A DNA stretch of 64,000 bases, from contig NZ_AP022827.1 in assembly GCF_014466985.1 (NCBI RefSeq), positions 1 to 64,000 on the forward strand, written 5' to 3'. This document shows positions 15,338 through 23,983 of the stretch, in pieces. Origin of the DNA: Nitrosophilus labii. GTDB taxonomy: Bacteria > Campylobacterota > Campylobacteria > Campylobacterales > Nitratiruptoraceae. The notes beneath the pieces are model-generated. The model was not told the DNA's origin and did not search any database. It saw only the letters and a list, made by a program, of their open reading frames with translations. Every line of letters begins with the position of its first letter. Position 1 is the first letter of the stretch. The translations under genes and the position numbers were made by a program.

Positions 15338-16913
15338 AATAGGTAAAACTATATCTTATAAAGATAAAAAGTATGTTATTCATCAGATCCTTGATATTGA
15401 CACTATTGTGATAAAAGAAATTAAAACAAATTTATTCAAAACCATTAAAATAAGCGAATTAAATGACAATCCAAAATCTTTGTCATTAAAACCTATAGAA
15501 AGTATTGAAGAAAAATATCTCAAAATTGCTAAAGAGAGACTTGAAATCATAAAACCTTTATTGGAATCAAGAACTAAAAAGGATGTTGAGGAAATAGCAA
15601 AAAAATCAGGCAAAAGCATAAAAACTATTTACGATTGGATAAAACTTTATAAAAACAGTGGAAACAATCTATTAGCTCTGGTTCCGAATTATTCCCAAAG
15701 AGGAGGAAGAGGAAAGTTTAGAATTAGTAAAGAACAAGAACGGATAGCTTGGGAAATTATAGATAGCAACTATCTAAGTGTTCAAAAACCATCCATAGCT
15801 CACGTTCATGAACTTATTAACGCAAAACTGTATGAACAAGGATTGAAAAAAATCAGTTATGCAACCGTATGGAGAATGGTGTCTCAAATCGACGAAAGAT
15901 ACGCATTCAAAAAGAGAGAAGGCAACAAAAAATTTGCAAATTTAATTGAAGAATCACCTAATACCTTTGAAGCAAAATATCCTCTAGAGATTGTCCAAAC
16001 AGACCACACACCTTTAGATATTCAAATAGTAGATGAAACCTATAGAAAACCGATAGGACGTCCAACTCTTACACTAGCAATAGATGTTTATAGCAGAATG
16101 ATTTACGGTTTTTGCCTTACACTTGAAGCTCCAGGGTTGTATTCGGTTGGAAAAACCATTTATATGGGACTAATTTCAAAAGAAAACTATTTAAAAGAGT
16201 TGGGAATCGAAGGAGAATGGAAAATTTATGGAATTCCAAATACTATTCATGTAGATAACGCTAAAGAGTTTAGAAGCAAAGGATTGGAAACTTTTTGTTC
16301 AGTTATGGGCATAAATCTTGAATTCAGACCAAAAGGACGTCCTAAAAGCGGAGGACATATAGAAAGAGCTATTAAAACTTTTAATATACAAATTCATAAA
16401 TTGAAAGGTACCACTTTTTCAAATCCTCAAGAAAGAGGAGATTATGATTCTGAAAAAAATGCAATATTTACTCTAAAAGAGCTTGAAAAGTATCTCACCG
16501 AATGGATAGTAAATTATTATCATAAAAAACCGCATAAAGGACTTAATGGTTTAACGCCAGAAGAAAAGTTTCAAGAAGGTCTTTATGGTGATTCAGAAAA
16601 TCCACCAGTTGCTTTAAGAATGCTTCAAAGCGAAGAGGAAAAAAGATTTGCAAAAATATCTCTTTTACCGTTTGAAGAAAGAACCATTCAAAAAGCGGGA
16701 GTTGAACTTTTTGGAGTTAAATATTACGATGAGTCTCTTATCCCTTTTATAACTCCACCAAAGAGTAAAGAGAAATATATATTTCGATACGATCCTTATG
16801 ATTTAAGAAAAATTTATTTCTTCCATCCAGATTTAAAGGAATATATTGAAATCCCAGCAAAAAAGAGATTTTTACCAGCTATCTCAAAATGGGATGTAAG
16901 TTTCCAAATATAA
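15324..16913 (+). CDS. tnsB: TnsB1, DDE transposase truncated at its C terminus by a second transposon end
   Basis: 529 residues. Helix-turn-helix regions (SGKSIKTIYDWIKLYKNSG) precede an rve catalytic core with about D227 (QTDHTPLD), D311 (IHVDNAKEF) and E347 (GGHIERAI), a DD(35)E spacing, and a beta-barrel domain. It ends at ...KWDVSFQI. The last six residues are encoded by the terminal bases of left end B (TGTAAGTTTCCAAATATAA), and the ~80-residue basic tail seen in TnsB2 is absent. In Tn7 the TnsB C terminus contacts TnsC, so TnsB1 may bind ends and hold catalytic residues yet fail to engage TnsC. Confidence 0.85.
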   Translation: MIELKIGKTISYKDKKYVIHQILDIDTIVIKEIKTNLFKTIKISELNDNPKSLSLKPIESIEEKYLKIAKERLEIIKPLLESRTKKDVEEIAKKSGKSIKTIYDWIKLYKNSGNNLLALVPNYSQRGGRGKFRISKEQERIAWEIIDSNYLSVQKPSIAHVHELINAKLYEQGLKKISYATVWRMVSQIDERYAFKKREGNKKFANLIEESPNTFEAKYPLEIVQTDHTPLDIQIVDETYRKPIGRPTLTLAIDVYSRMIYGFCLTLEAPGLYSVGKTIYMGLISKENYLKELGIEGEWKIYGIPNTIHVDNAKEFRSKGLETFCSVMGINLEFRPKGRPKSGGHIERAIKTFNIQIHKLKGTTFSNPQERGDYDSEKNAIFTLKELEKYLTEWIVNYYHKKPHKGLNGLTPEEKFQEGLYGDSENPPVALRMLQSEEEKRFAKISLLPFEERTIQKAGVELFGVKYYDESLIPFITPPKSKEKYIFRYDPYDLRKIYFFHPDLKEYIEIPAKKRFLPAISKWDVSFQI

Positions 16914-17039
16914 TTTGACCATTGAAATCCTATAAATAAGTAATTACGGTATTTTATCAAAATAAATTTTCCAAAATTATTTGGACTTTTTTACTAAATT
17001 AATTGGACTAAATATAAAATTGCTATAATTAGTTGGACT
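16895..17039 (+). repeat. second transposon left end (B), nested at the 3' end of tnsB1
   Basis: TGTAAGTTTCCAAATATAAT at 16895 matches left end A at 22 of its first 26 positions. Inner boxes share the core TTGGACT at 16981, 17003 and 17033. Their 22- and 30-bp spacing is identical to left end A, where the core is TTATTC. This is a homologous end from a related transposon with changed TnsB recognition. It also serves as the leader of tnsA2. Confidence 0.78.
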
Positions 17040-17060
17040 AACATAATTAAGGGAACATGA

Positions 17061-17639
17061 ATGCCGGTTAGAAAAATTCCTATACAAACCCGTTCAAAAT
17101 CAGGATATTTCTACAGTTATAAAAACGGACGATCAATAGCTTATGAATCTCTTTTGGAGAAAAAATGCTTTCTGATGCTTGAATTTGAGGAAGAGATAGC
17201 CTCCTATGAGGAACAACCGTTAAAAATCAAAAACTATATACCCGATGTCCTTGCCAAAACGAAAGACGGTAAATACATTTTGATTGAGGTTAAATACTCT
17301 CAAGAAACCGAAAATCCGGATAAAAAGCTCTCAAAAAAATTTGATGTTCTTGAAAAATATTGTAATAACATCGGGTGGAAGTTTAGACTATTTACGGAAA
17401 AAGACGTTAAAGAACCCTATTTTTCAAACCTCTCTTTTATATATCGCTATATAACACTGAAACCCGATGAAAAAATTTTGTCATACGTAGACAGGATCGG
17501 AGAAACCAATATAGCGAAACTGTTGGAATACGGTTTTGACGCCTCGGATATTTACGCCCTCATAGCTCAAGGCAGGATGCAAACAAATCTGTATAAAAAA
17601 CTCTCTCCCGAATCCAGAATAAGGATAGGCAATGCGTAA
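17061..17639 (+). CDS. tnsA: TnsA2, second transposon-end endonuclease
   Basis: 192 residues, clearly homologous to TnsA1 throughout. The catalytic set is YESLLEKKCF, YIPDVLAK and ILIEVKYS. Codon use is richer in G and C than tnsA1 and the later cargo, suggesting a different source. It overlaps tnsB2 by 8 bp. It lies directly downstream of left end B, the normal position of tnsA in a Tn7-like element. Confidence 0.88.
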   Translation: MPVRKIPIQTRSKSGYFYSYKNGRSIAYESLLEKKCFLMLEFEEEIASYEEQPLKIKNYIPDVLAKTKDGKYILIEVKYSQETENPDKKLSKKFDVLEKYCNNIGWKFRLFTEKDVKEPYFSNLSFIYRYITLKPDEKILSYVDRIGETNIAKLLEYGFDASDIYALIAQGRMQTNLYKKLSPESRIRIGNA

Positions 17640-19458
17640 ACTGACGGCCGGCGAAACGGTGTTCTATCAAGGAAAACCGTATATTATCGAAGGTTTCGAG
17701 AATCTGGACAAAATTGTATGCAAAGATACGAAAGGAAACTTCAAAATATTAAATATCACGGAACTTGACGAAGAACACCAAGGAAAAGAACAAAGTTATC
17801 CGCCTCCCGTAGAAAGTTTGAATGACAAGTTTTATCAAACGGCTTTAAAAAGACTTGAAATCATAAAACCTCTGCTACAAGCCAGAAGCAAAAAGGCGGT
17901 CAGAGAAAGAGCAAAAGAATACGGATATTGCGCACAGACACTCTATAACTGGATCAACGCCTATATCGAAAGCGGAAACAGCATTCTCGCTCTTATGCCA
18001 AAATACGAAAAAAGAGGCGGAAAAGGAAAAACGAGAATCGGAAAAGAACAGAAAAAAATAATCGACGAGATAATTCTAAACAGATATCTTTCCCGGCAAA
18101 AAATAACCGTTGCTCAAATCGTAAGAGAAATCAACGCCATCTTTTACAAAAAAGGACTGGAACCCGTTTCTTATAATACCGTCAACCGAATCATAAAACA
18201 GATAGACGAAAGAACAGCATACAAGAGTAGAGAGGGTAGAAACAGGTATCTCAACAATCTAAAACCCTCAGCCAACTCTTTCGAGGTATCCCGTCCCCTC
18301 GAAGTCATACAGATAGACCACACCCCTCTGGATTTGCAGATAGTAGACGAAACATACAGAAAACCTATCGGGAGGCCGTATTTGACTCTGGCTCTGGACG
18401 TTTACAGCAGAATGATCTACGGCTTTCATCTTACGTTAGACGCACCAAGCCTCTATTCAGTAGGACAGACTCTTTATATGGGTCTTCTTCCGAAAGAAGA
18501 GTATCTGCAAAAAACAGGTATAAAAGGAAAATGGAATATATTCGGGATTCCCGATACCATTCACGTTGACAACGCAAAAGAGTTTAGAAGTAGAGGACTG
18601 AAAACTTTTTGTGAAATATTCGGTATCAATCTTGAATTTCGTCCGAAAGGCATGCCTTTTTTCGGGGGACATGTGGAAAGAGTCATCAAAACCGTAAATA
18701 TGCATGTCCATTCGCTAAGCGGAACCACGTTTTCCAATCCTCACGAAAGGGGAGACTATAAATCGGAGAAAAAAGCGGTCTTCACTCTGAAAGAGCTCGA
18801 AAGTTACATCGCTGAATGGATAGTAAATATATATCACAAAACTCCCCACAACGGATTAGACGGCATGACTCCCGAAGATAAGTTCTCCGAAGGATTAAGA
18901 GGAGAAAACGGCCTTCCCGTACCGATAAGAATTCTCGACAGCGCCGAAGAGAAAAAATTCGCAAGAATTTCTCTTCTTCCTTTCGAGGAAAGAAAAATAA
19001 CGAAACAGGGAGTTTCCCTTTTCAAACTTAGATATTATGATGAAGCTCTGTCGGTGTTTATTAGACCGAAAAGCAACGACAAATATATATTCCGATACGA
19101 TCCGAAAGATTTAAATCAAATTTATTTCTATCATCCCGATTTACGGGAGTATATAGAAATACCCGGCGTTAAAAAGCTCTATCCCCCTCCTACGAAATGG
19201 GAACTGGATACCGTTGCGAAAGAAACCAAGAGATACAGACAAAGAGAGATACATAACGAAATGGTATACGATGCCATACTAAGATTACGAAAAAGAGAAG
19301 AGGAAGCCTCGAAAAAAACAAAGCAGGCCAGAAGAAAAAAAGAGAACAGAAAGATACGGTCTCCTTTGTCAAATAAGGAGCAACAAAATACGAGAAAACC
19401 GGTTTCGGGCACAGCCAAACCGAAAATAAAAAAATTCGATATAGATTTCGAAGACTAA
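17632..19458 (+). CDS. tnsB: TnsB2, full-length DDE transposase
   Basis: 608 residues. The catalytic core has about D229 (QIDHTPLD), D313 (IHVDNAKEF) and E349 (GGHVERVI), again DD(35)E. Beyond the point where TnsB1 stops there is a basic, helical tail of about 80 residues (KETKRYRQREIHNE ... KKFDIDFED). In Tn7 the corresponding region recruits TnsC. The gene is GC-richer than tnsB1. It is probably the active transposase with TnsA2 and TnsC, although its preferred boxes (TTGGACT) differ from those at the outer ends. Confidence 0.88.
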   Translation: MRKLTAGETVFYQGKPYIIEGFENLDKIVCKDTKGNFKILNITELDEEHQGKEQSYPPPVESLNDKFYQTALKRLEIIKPLLQARSKKAVRERAKEYGYCAQTLYNWINAYIESGNSILALMPKYEKRGGKGKTRIGKEQKKIIDEIILNRYLSRQKITVAQIVREINAIFYKKGLEPVSYNTVNRIIKQIDERTAYKSREGRNRYLNNLKPSANSFEVSRPLEVIQIDHTPLDLQIVDETYRKPIGRPYLTLALDVYSRMIYGFHLTLDAPSLYSVGQTLYMGLLPKEEYLQKTGIKGKWNIFGIPDTIHVDNAKEFRSRGLKTFCEIFGINLEFRPKGMPFFGGHVERVIKTVNMHVHSLSGTTFSNPHERGDYKSEKKAVFTLKELESYIAEWIVNIYHKTPHNGLDGMTPEDKFSEGLRGENGLPVPIRILDSAEEKKFARISLLPFEERKITKQGVSLFKLRYYDEALSVFIRPKSNDKYIFRYDPKDLNQIYFYHPDLREYIEIPGVKKLYPPPTKWELDTVAKETKRYRQREIHNEMVYDAILRLRKREEEASKKTKQARRKKENRKIRSPLSNKEQQNTRKPVSGTAKPKIKKFDIDFED

Positions 19459-19468
19459 AGGATATAGC

Positions 19469-20377
19469 ATGACTCAAAAAGAATATCTCGGCGAGCTTCC
19501 GGAAAAGACGAGAAAGGTATTGAAATGCGGTAAAAAAGAGAGGATCGAATTTATCAAAAAACCAAAATTCATCAGACACCCCAAAGCGCTCAAACTGTTT
19601 AAAAAACTTACAGATCTGATGAACGAACCGAAAAAAGACAGGATAAGATCCATTCTCCTCGTTGGAGATTCAAACAACGGAAAAACGGCAATGGTAAAGA
19701 AATTTTACGAGATGAACGTATATAAAAACGACGACGAAATGCTCTTTTTCGAACACGTGATGCTGATTCAGGCACCAAACAGAGCCGATCTGCACGATCT
19801 TTACAATAAAATGTTCCAGTTTTTCGTGGTTCCTTACCGAAAAGACGAACCGATAAGCGAAAGAGAGAACAAAATAAAGCATTACTGCGAAGTCAATCAG
19901 GTTCGAATGATCATTATAGACGAAATTCAGGGTGCACTAATCGGAAGCATAACCAAACAGATGGAATTTATGAACGGAATAAAAAACCTCTCCAATATTC
20001 TGAAAATCCCTATAGTTTTAGTAGGAACTCCCAAAGGGGTAAGCCTCGTAAGCTCCGATCATCAGCTAAAAAGCAGATTCGTTCCGACGAAAATCAAAAA
20101 GTGGGAATACGATGAAGACTATCTGTCTCTGCTTTATGCAATCGAGATGACACTTCCTTTAAAAAAACCTTCTCTCATTTACGAAAACGAGAGACTCGCC
20201 AAAGAGATCCTGGAACTCAGCGACGGACTAATCGGAGATATTGTCACTATATGCGAACTTTTGGCTATTGAAGCAATTGAGAGCGGAAAAGAAAAGATAG
20301 ACAAAAAAATGCTCAAAGAAATAGAGTATGTCCCCGCATATGACAGAGAAGGCGTTATCTATGCCGACGAAATCTAA
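19469..20377 (+). CDS. tnsC: TnsC, AAA+ transposition regulator
   Basis: 302 residues. Walker A is LLVGDSNNGKT (about 63-73) and Walker B MIIIDEIQG (about 147-154), with a sensor region GTPKGVSLV and an arginine-containing KSRFVPTK. TnsC/TniB ATPases form filaments on target DNA and link the target selector (TniQ or TnsE) to TnsAB, also imposing target immunity. Only one tnsC is present for two tnsAB pairs. It overlaps tniQ by 17 bp. Confidence 0.87.
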   Translation: MTQKEYLGELPEKTRKVLKCGKKERIEFIKKPKFIRHPKALKLFKKLTDLMNEPKKDRIRSILLVGDSNNGKTAMVKKFYEMNVYKNDDEMLFFEHVMLIQAPNRADLHDLYNKMFQFFVVPYRKDEPISERENKIKHYCEVNQVRMIIIDEIQGALIGSITKQMEFMNGIKNLSNILKIPIVLVGTPKGVSLVSSDHQLKSRFVPTKIKKWEYDEDYLSLLYAIEMTLPLKKPSLIYENERLAKEILELSDGLIGDIVTICELLAIEAIESGKEKIDKKMLKEIEYVPAYDREGVIYADEI

Positions 20378-21569
20378 GTTTCATCCCGAAAAAGGATATC
20401 TTTTTAAAATAGTCTACAGGGATAAAAAATTTAAAGAAAAATTGGCAAAAACCGTAATCAAAAACAGAGTCAAACCATATCCCGATGAACTATTTACCTC
20501 CTGGATAGCAAGAAACGCTACAATGAATTTCTTACAAACACCAACTTTTATCAATTACTATTTCCCTGAATATAAAAATAAATTCCTAAATAGAGATACG
20601 GATATTTTTGTCAATCAAGAGATAGCCAACAATTTTGCAAAGCGAATGTTACTGGATGAAAAAGATGTTTTTAATACCTCATTGCAAAGCTACAGCGGTT
20701 TTCTAAACGAAATAATAGATTCTAAAACCAGAAACCACCTTATAACACCGGTAAAAGTAAGAGGAAGCTATCCACGTATAAAAGGACTAAGATATTGTCC
20801 GCAATGTCTGCAAGAACAGGAATATTTCAGAAAAGAGTGGAGATTAAGCTTCTATATGGTTTGTCTAAAACATAAAAACTTTCTCATAAACGAATGTCCT
20901 CAATGCGGGGAACCGATATTTTTGGTAAAAAGAAAATTGGATACAAAATCATTTAATTGCTGGAATTGCGGATTTATCTATAAAGAAGCCGAAACGGAAA
21001 AAATCCATCACAATTCAAAAGGCATATATTATCTTTCAAAAGCGACCGAAATACTGTATAGGGGATATTTTGTATATAACAGCAAATGGTATTATTCGCC
21101 TTTCTATTTCCGTATTCTAAAACATATGGCAAAACTCATATATCTTTCAGGCTATAGAAATTTGGATATTTTGGAAAAAGAGATTAAGCTACACAATGTT
21201 AAACTCAAGAATACAAGGGAACTCGGAGGAAAGTTTTTAGAAGAAATCATTTCTCTCAAAGAAGCATTTGCAGTCTTTACAGCTTCTATTTCAATTCTCT
21301 CTTCTCCTATAAATTTACAACGATTTATCAATTCAAATAAAATCTCATATGCTATTCTCAAACGAGATTTAAATTATATACCTTTTTGGTATGAGAAAAC
21401 GATTTGGCAATATAAAAAACAAGCCCATTTCGTAACTATTGAAGAAGTTAAAAATGCTTGTTCTTGGATGAAAAAAAATGGAATAGAGCTTTCTTATTCA
21501 AGTTTATCAAGAGTGTTAGGAATCAAGATAGAAAGAAGAAAAAGACCAGAACTCGCTACTCTAATGTAA
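20361..21569 (+). CDS. tniQ: TniQ/TnsD-family target selector
   Basis: About 402 residues. It begins with the TniQ signature (PYPDELFTSWIARNATMN) and a zinc-binding region RYCPQCLQEQEYFRKEWRL ... CLKHKNFLINECPQCGE, then a second pair CWNCGF. The C-terminal region is helical and basic. TniQ proteins bind the attachment site and recruit TnsC. The start at 20361 overlaps tnsC; ATG 20328 is less likely. Composition changes from GC-richer to AT-rich within about the first 150 bases, a possible recombination joint. Confidence 0.83.
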   Translation: MPTKSKFHPEKGYLFKIVYRDKKFKEKLAKTVIKNRVKPYPDELFTSWIARNATMNFLQTPTFINYYFPEYKNKFLNRDTDIFVNQEIANNFAKRMLLDEKDVFNTSLQSYSGFLNEIIDSKTRNHLITPVKVRGSYPRIKGLRYCPQCLQEQEYFRKEWRLSFYMVCLKHKNFLINECPQCGEPIFLVKRKLDTKSFNCWNCGFIYKEAETEKIHHNSKGIYYLSKATEILYRGYFVYNSKWYYSPFYFRILKHMAKLIYLSGYRNLDILEKEIKLHNVKLKNTRELGGKFLEEIISLKEAFAVFTASISILSSPINLQRFINSNKISYAILKRDLNYIPFWYEKTIWQYKKQAHFVTIEEVKNACSWMKKNGIELSYSSLSRVLGIKIERRKRPELATLM

Positions 21570-21586
21570 ATTAAATCAAAATATTT

Positions 21587-21850
21587 TTAATTCTTTTGAA
21601 TATTAGAAAGTATATTTTTTATTCGATCTTCTAGCAATTCATCTATACAAGAATGTTCCTTCCTAAATTTATCTAGTTCCATCTTTTGTTTTATAATTAT
21701 TTCCGCATAATATGGTATCTCTTGATCTTTAACCCATTTTTTCAATGTTTGCTCAGATAATCCTAAAAAATTTGCGAACTGTTTTTGAGTAAATCCCAAT
21801 TCTTTCAAAAATCTTTTAAATTCTTTTATAGATAGACAAGACTTTTTCAT
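21587..21850 (-). CDS. small helix-turn-helix regulator of the cargo
   Basis: 87 residues with an XRE-type helix-turn-helix (LGFTQKQFANFLGLSEQTLKKW, given here split: LGFTQKQFANFLG then LSEQTLKKW). It is divergent from the ASCH gene, and the spacer contains a 14-bp direct repeat, so it likely represses both genes. It lies just after tniQ in convergent orientation. Confidence 0.65.
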   Translation of the reverse strand: MKKSCLSIKEFKRFLKELGFTQKQFANFLGLSEQTLKKWVKDQEIPYYAEIIIKQKMELDKFRKEHSCIDELLEDRIKNILSNIQKN

Positions 21851-21862
21851 TTTATACCTTAA

Positions 21863-21907
21863 TAGTATATTTTTTATACTTTAAGATAAATATTAGTATA
21901 TTTTTTG
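21863..21907. promoter_or_regulatory. paired operator in the divergent spacer
   Basis: TAGTATATTTTTTA at 21863-21876 and TAGTATATTTTTTG at 21894-21907 are direct repeats 31 bp apart, about three helical turns. They lie between the helix-turn-helix gene and the ASCH gene and are the natural binding sites for that regulator. Confidence 0.55.
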
Positions 21908-21942
21908 TAAAATTTATATTAAATGCTAAGGAGTATGATAAG

Positions 21943-22431
21943 ATGGTAAAGAAATGTTTACCTAGTATGTCATTAACTAATGATTATCTAGTTTGTAAAA
22001 ATCAAAATGCAGTGGATATAATCATCTCTATCAAACCAAAATATGTTGAAAAAATCTTAAACAAAGAAAAACTATATGAATTTAGGAAAGTAATTTTCAA
22101 AGAAAAAAATATTAGAAATATATTTATTTATGCATCATCGCCTATTAAAAAAATTGTAGCTATTTGTGAATTTGAAAGAGTAATTGAAGGAACCCCTCAA
22201 AAAATATGGGAAATATGTCGGGAATATGCAGGAATAACTGAGGAAGAATTCTTTTCTTATTTTAGCAACAGAGAAAAAGCATATTCAATTAAATTAAAAA
22301 ACATCAAGAAGTTACATAATTATTTTGATCCGTATCAATACTTGGAAAATTTCAGACCTCCTCAATCATTTATGTATGCGGATATAAAATTTATACTCTC
22401 TTTTAAACAATCTTCATATGTATTACACTGA
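21943..22431 (+). CDS. ASCH/PUA-like domain protein
   Basis: 162 residues. The first half has the ASCH pattern: ISIKPKYVEKILNKEKLYEFRK, given in part as ISIKPKYVEKILN followed by YEFRK, then IFIYASSP and IVAICEFERV. ASCH domains bind RNA or modified nucleotides. The gene is convergent with the kinase-like gene and overlaps its 3' end by 70 bp, so mutual antisense effects are possible. It belongs to a group of ASCH, kinase and GNAT genes. Start preceded by AAGGAGTATGATAAG. Confidence 0.65.
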   Translation: MVKKCLPSMSLTNDYLVCKNQNAVDIIISIKPKYVEKILNKEKLYEFRKVIFKEKNIRNIFIYASSPIKKIVAICEFERVIEGTPQKIWEICREYAGITEEEFFSYFSNREKAYSIKLKNIKKLHNYFDPYQYLENFRPPQSFMYADIKFILSFKQSSYVLH

Positions 22432-22925
22432 TTGAAATTAATTTCTTTAAAGGGCAACTTTAAAATCTTGGCTACTTCTTTCGCCCAACTTAATTCCTCA
22501 TCTTGCATGGTTTCTAATAAATTAATAGTAAAAGAATGATTAGGTGCCCGAATATTAAGTCGTTTTATTATTTCTTTTGGCTTATCTAGTAATAGTATTA
22601 TACCATTCACTTGCAATGCCATATATGTTTCTATACCTATTCGTTTGATATTTCCTTTTTCATCTAATAATACAAAATGACCATCAAGTAATATATTGTC
22701 TTTTTCTCTCTCTTTTTTTAACCCTTCAATTAGCAATTTTTGATTTATATCTATATCTTTAACTTTTTTATGCTCAAATTCTTTAAAAGCATAATTTTTG
22801 TATTTTTTTATAATTTCACTTGCACTCAAATGTTTCAAACTTCCATTATATATTTCGGTCAATTTATTACAAAAAGTTGTTTTTCCTACCCCATGTATAC
22901 CGCCAACAAAGACTACTTTGCCCAT
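22362..22925 (-). CDS. P-loop kinase-like protein
   Basis: 187 residues with a P-loop VFVGGIHGVGKTTFCNKL at the N terminus and a Walker-B-like ILLDGHFVLLD, followed by IILLDKPKEIIKRLNIR (a lid-type basic segment). This is the adenylate/nucleotide kinase-like P-loop type also seen in tRNA- or nucleoside-modifying clusters. It lies directly downstream of the GNAT-ASCH fusion (the genes abut), so it is cotranscribed. Substrate unknown. Confidence 0.65.
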   Translation of the reverse strand: MGKVVFVGGIHGVGKTTFCNKLTEIYNGSLKHLSASEIIKKYKNYAFKEFEHKKVKDIDINQKLLIEGLKKEREKDNILLDGHFVLLDEKGNIKRIGIETYMALQVNGIILLLDKPKEIIKRLNIRAPNHSFTINLLETMQDEELSWAKEVAKILKLPFKEINFNQCNTYEDCLKESINFISAYIND

Positions 22926-23975
22926 TTAGAGCCCTATGATTAACCTCTCGTCAACATTAGCATCTATTATTATCTGTTTCAAAAATTCTTTTGGTATTTC
23001 AAAAAATCCCCAATAATTAGGAATACCAAAATTCTTTTCTATATATTCTTTAATTAAACGTTTTTTGAATGCCACATTATACGTCATTCTGACTACTTTT
23101 TTATCACCAGTTTTGTATTGATACATTAATTCATTTCTAGTAAAAACAGAATATGGTTTGCAGTATATGTAAAAATCTGAAAAATCTCGAAACTCATCTT
23201 GATGTTTTTTCTCTAAGACTACACATAAAGAAGTCAGGACGGAACTATATCGTGCACTTTGTCTTCCTTTATCTTTTGTCCTATAAATAACTAATACATC
23301 TCCTGGCTTTAACTTCTGTAATCCGTGAATTTTCGCTATATAATTTTTAAAAATACCATTCGTATGGGAAATATCTCGAATAATTTCATCAGAATTTTCC
23401 GTTTTTAATTTTGAATCAGGAAATAACCTTGTATGATATTCTGGATAAATGCCTAATACATATATTTTCGTTTCATCTTTTATTTCAACTAACGGATAAC
23501 GTTCTGTTAAATTACCTTCGAGTTTAAACATCTCTTTTACAAATACACTTTCTTGTCCTTTAGAGCCATAATATTTTAAACCAAATTCTTCAAAAAGTTT
23601 AACAAGTTGTGGATGTTTCTCCTTGTATGTTGTAACATACAAACATCTTGCATTATTCTCATAAGCATAGTCAATTGCTATTTTAAGGAACCTCTCACCT
23701 AGTCTTGTACCATGTGGATCTACTTTAAAAGTCCCTATTTTTATCTTTTTACCATTAGGAAGTGGTGGGTAAACATCATTAACGGTATCTTCTTCTTTTA
23801 GGTACAAAAATGCCTGGAGACTCCCATCATCTCGATTTAAAATAAAAGCTTTTGCACCTTCCTTTCCTTTTCGTTTAAACCATTTGGGGAAATCTGAATA
23901 ATCCCTCTTTAAGCTATCAAAAAATGGATCATTTAAATTTATTTCTGCAAATTTTTTAATTTCAATATATTTCAT
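22926..23975 (-). CDS. GNAT acetyltransferase fused to an ASCH/EVE-like domain
   Basis: 349 residues. The N-terminal ~150 are GNAT-like: KIGTFKVDPHGTRLGERFLK, given in part as FKVDPHGTRLGERFLK, carries the R/QxxGxG/A acetyl-CoA loop. The C-terminal half (GDVLVIYRTKD, SSVLTSLCVVLEKK, YWGFFEIP) has the beta-barrel layout of ASCH/PUA-like domains. The fusion suggests acetylation of a nucleic-acid target recognised by the ASCH half. It is flanked by a kinase-like gene and a second GNAT gene. Confidence 0.65.
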   Translation of the reverse strand: MKYIEIKKFAEINLNDPFFDSLKRDYSDFPKWFKRKGKEGAKAFILNRDDGSLQAFLYLKEEDTVNDVYPPLPNGKKIKIGTFKVDPHGTRLGERFLKIAIDYAYENNARCLYVTTYKEKHPQLVKLFEEFGLKYYGSKGQESVFVKEMFKLEGNLTERYPLVEIKDETKIYVLGIYPEYHTRLFPDSKLKTENSDEIIRDISHTNGIFKNYIAKIHGLQKLKPGDVLVIYRTKDKGRQSARYSSVLTSLCVVLEKKHQDEFRDFSDFYIYCKPYSVFTRNELMYQYKTGDKKVVRMTYNVAFKKRLIKEYIEKNFGIPNYWGFFEIPKEFLKQIIIDANVDERLIIGL

Positions 23976-23983
23976 AATAAATC

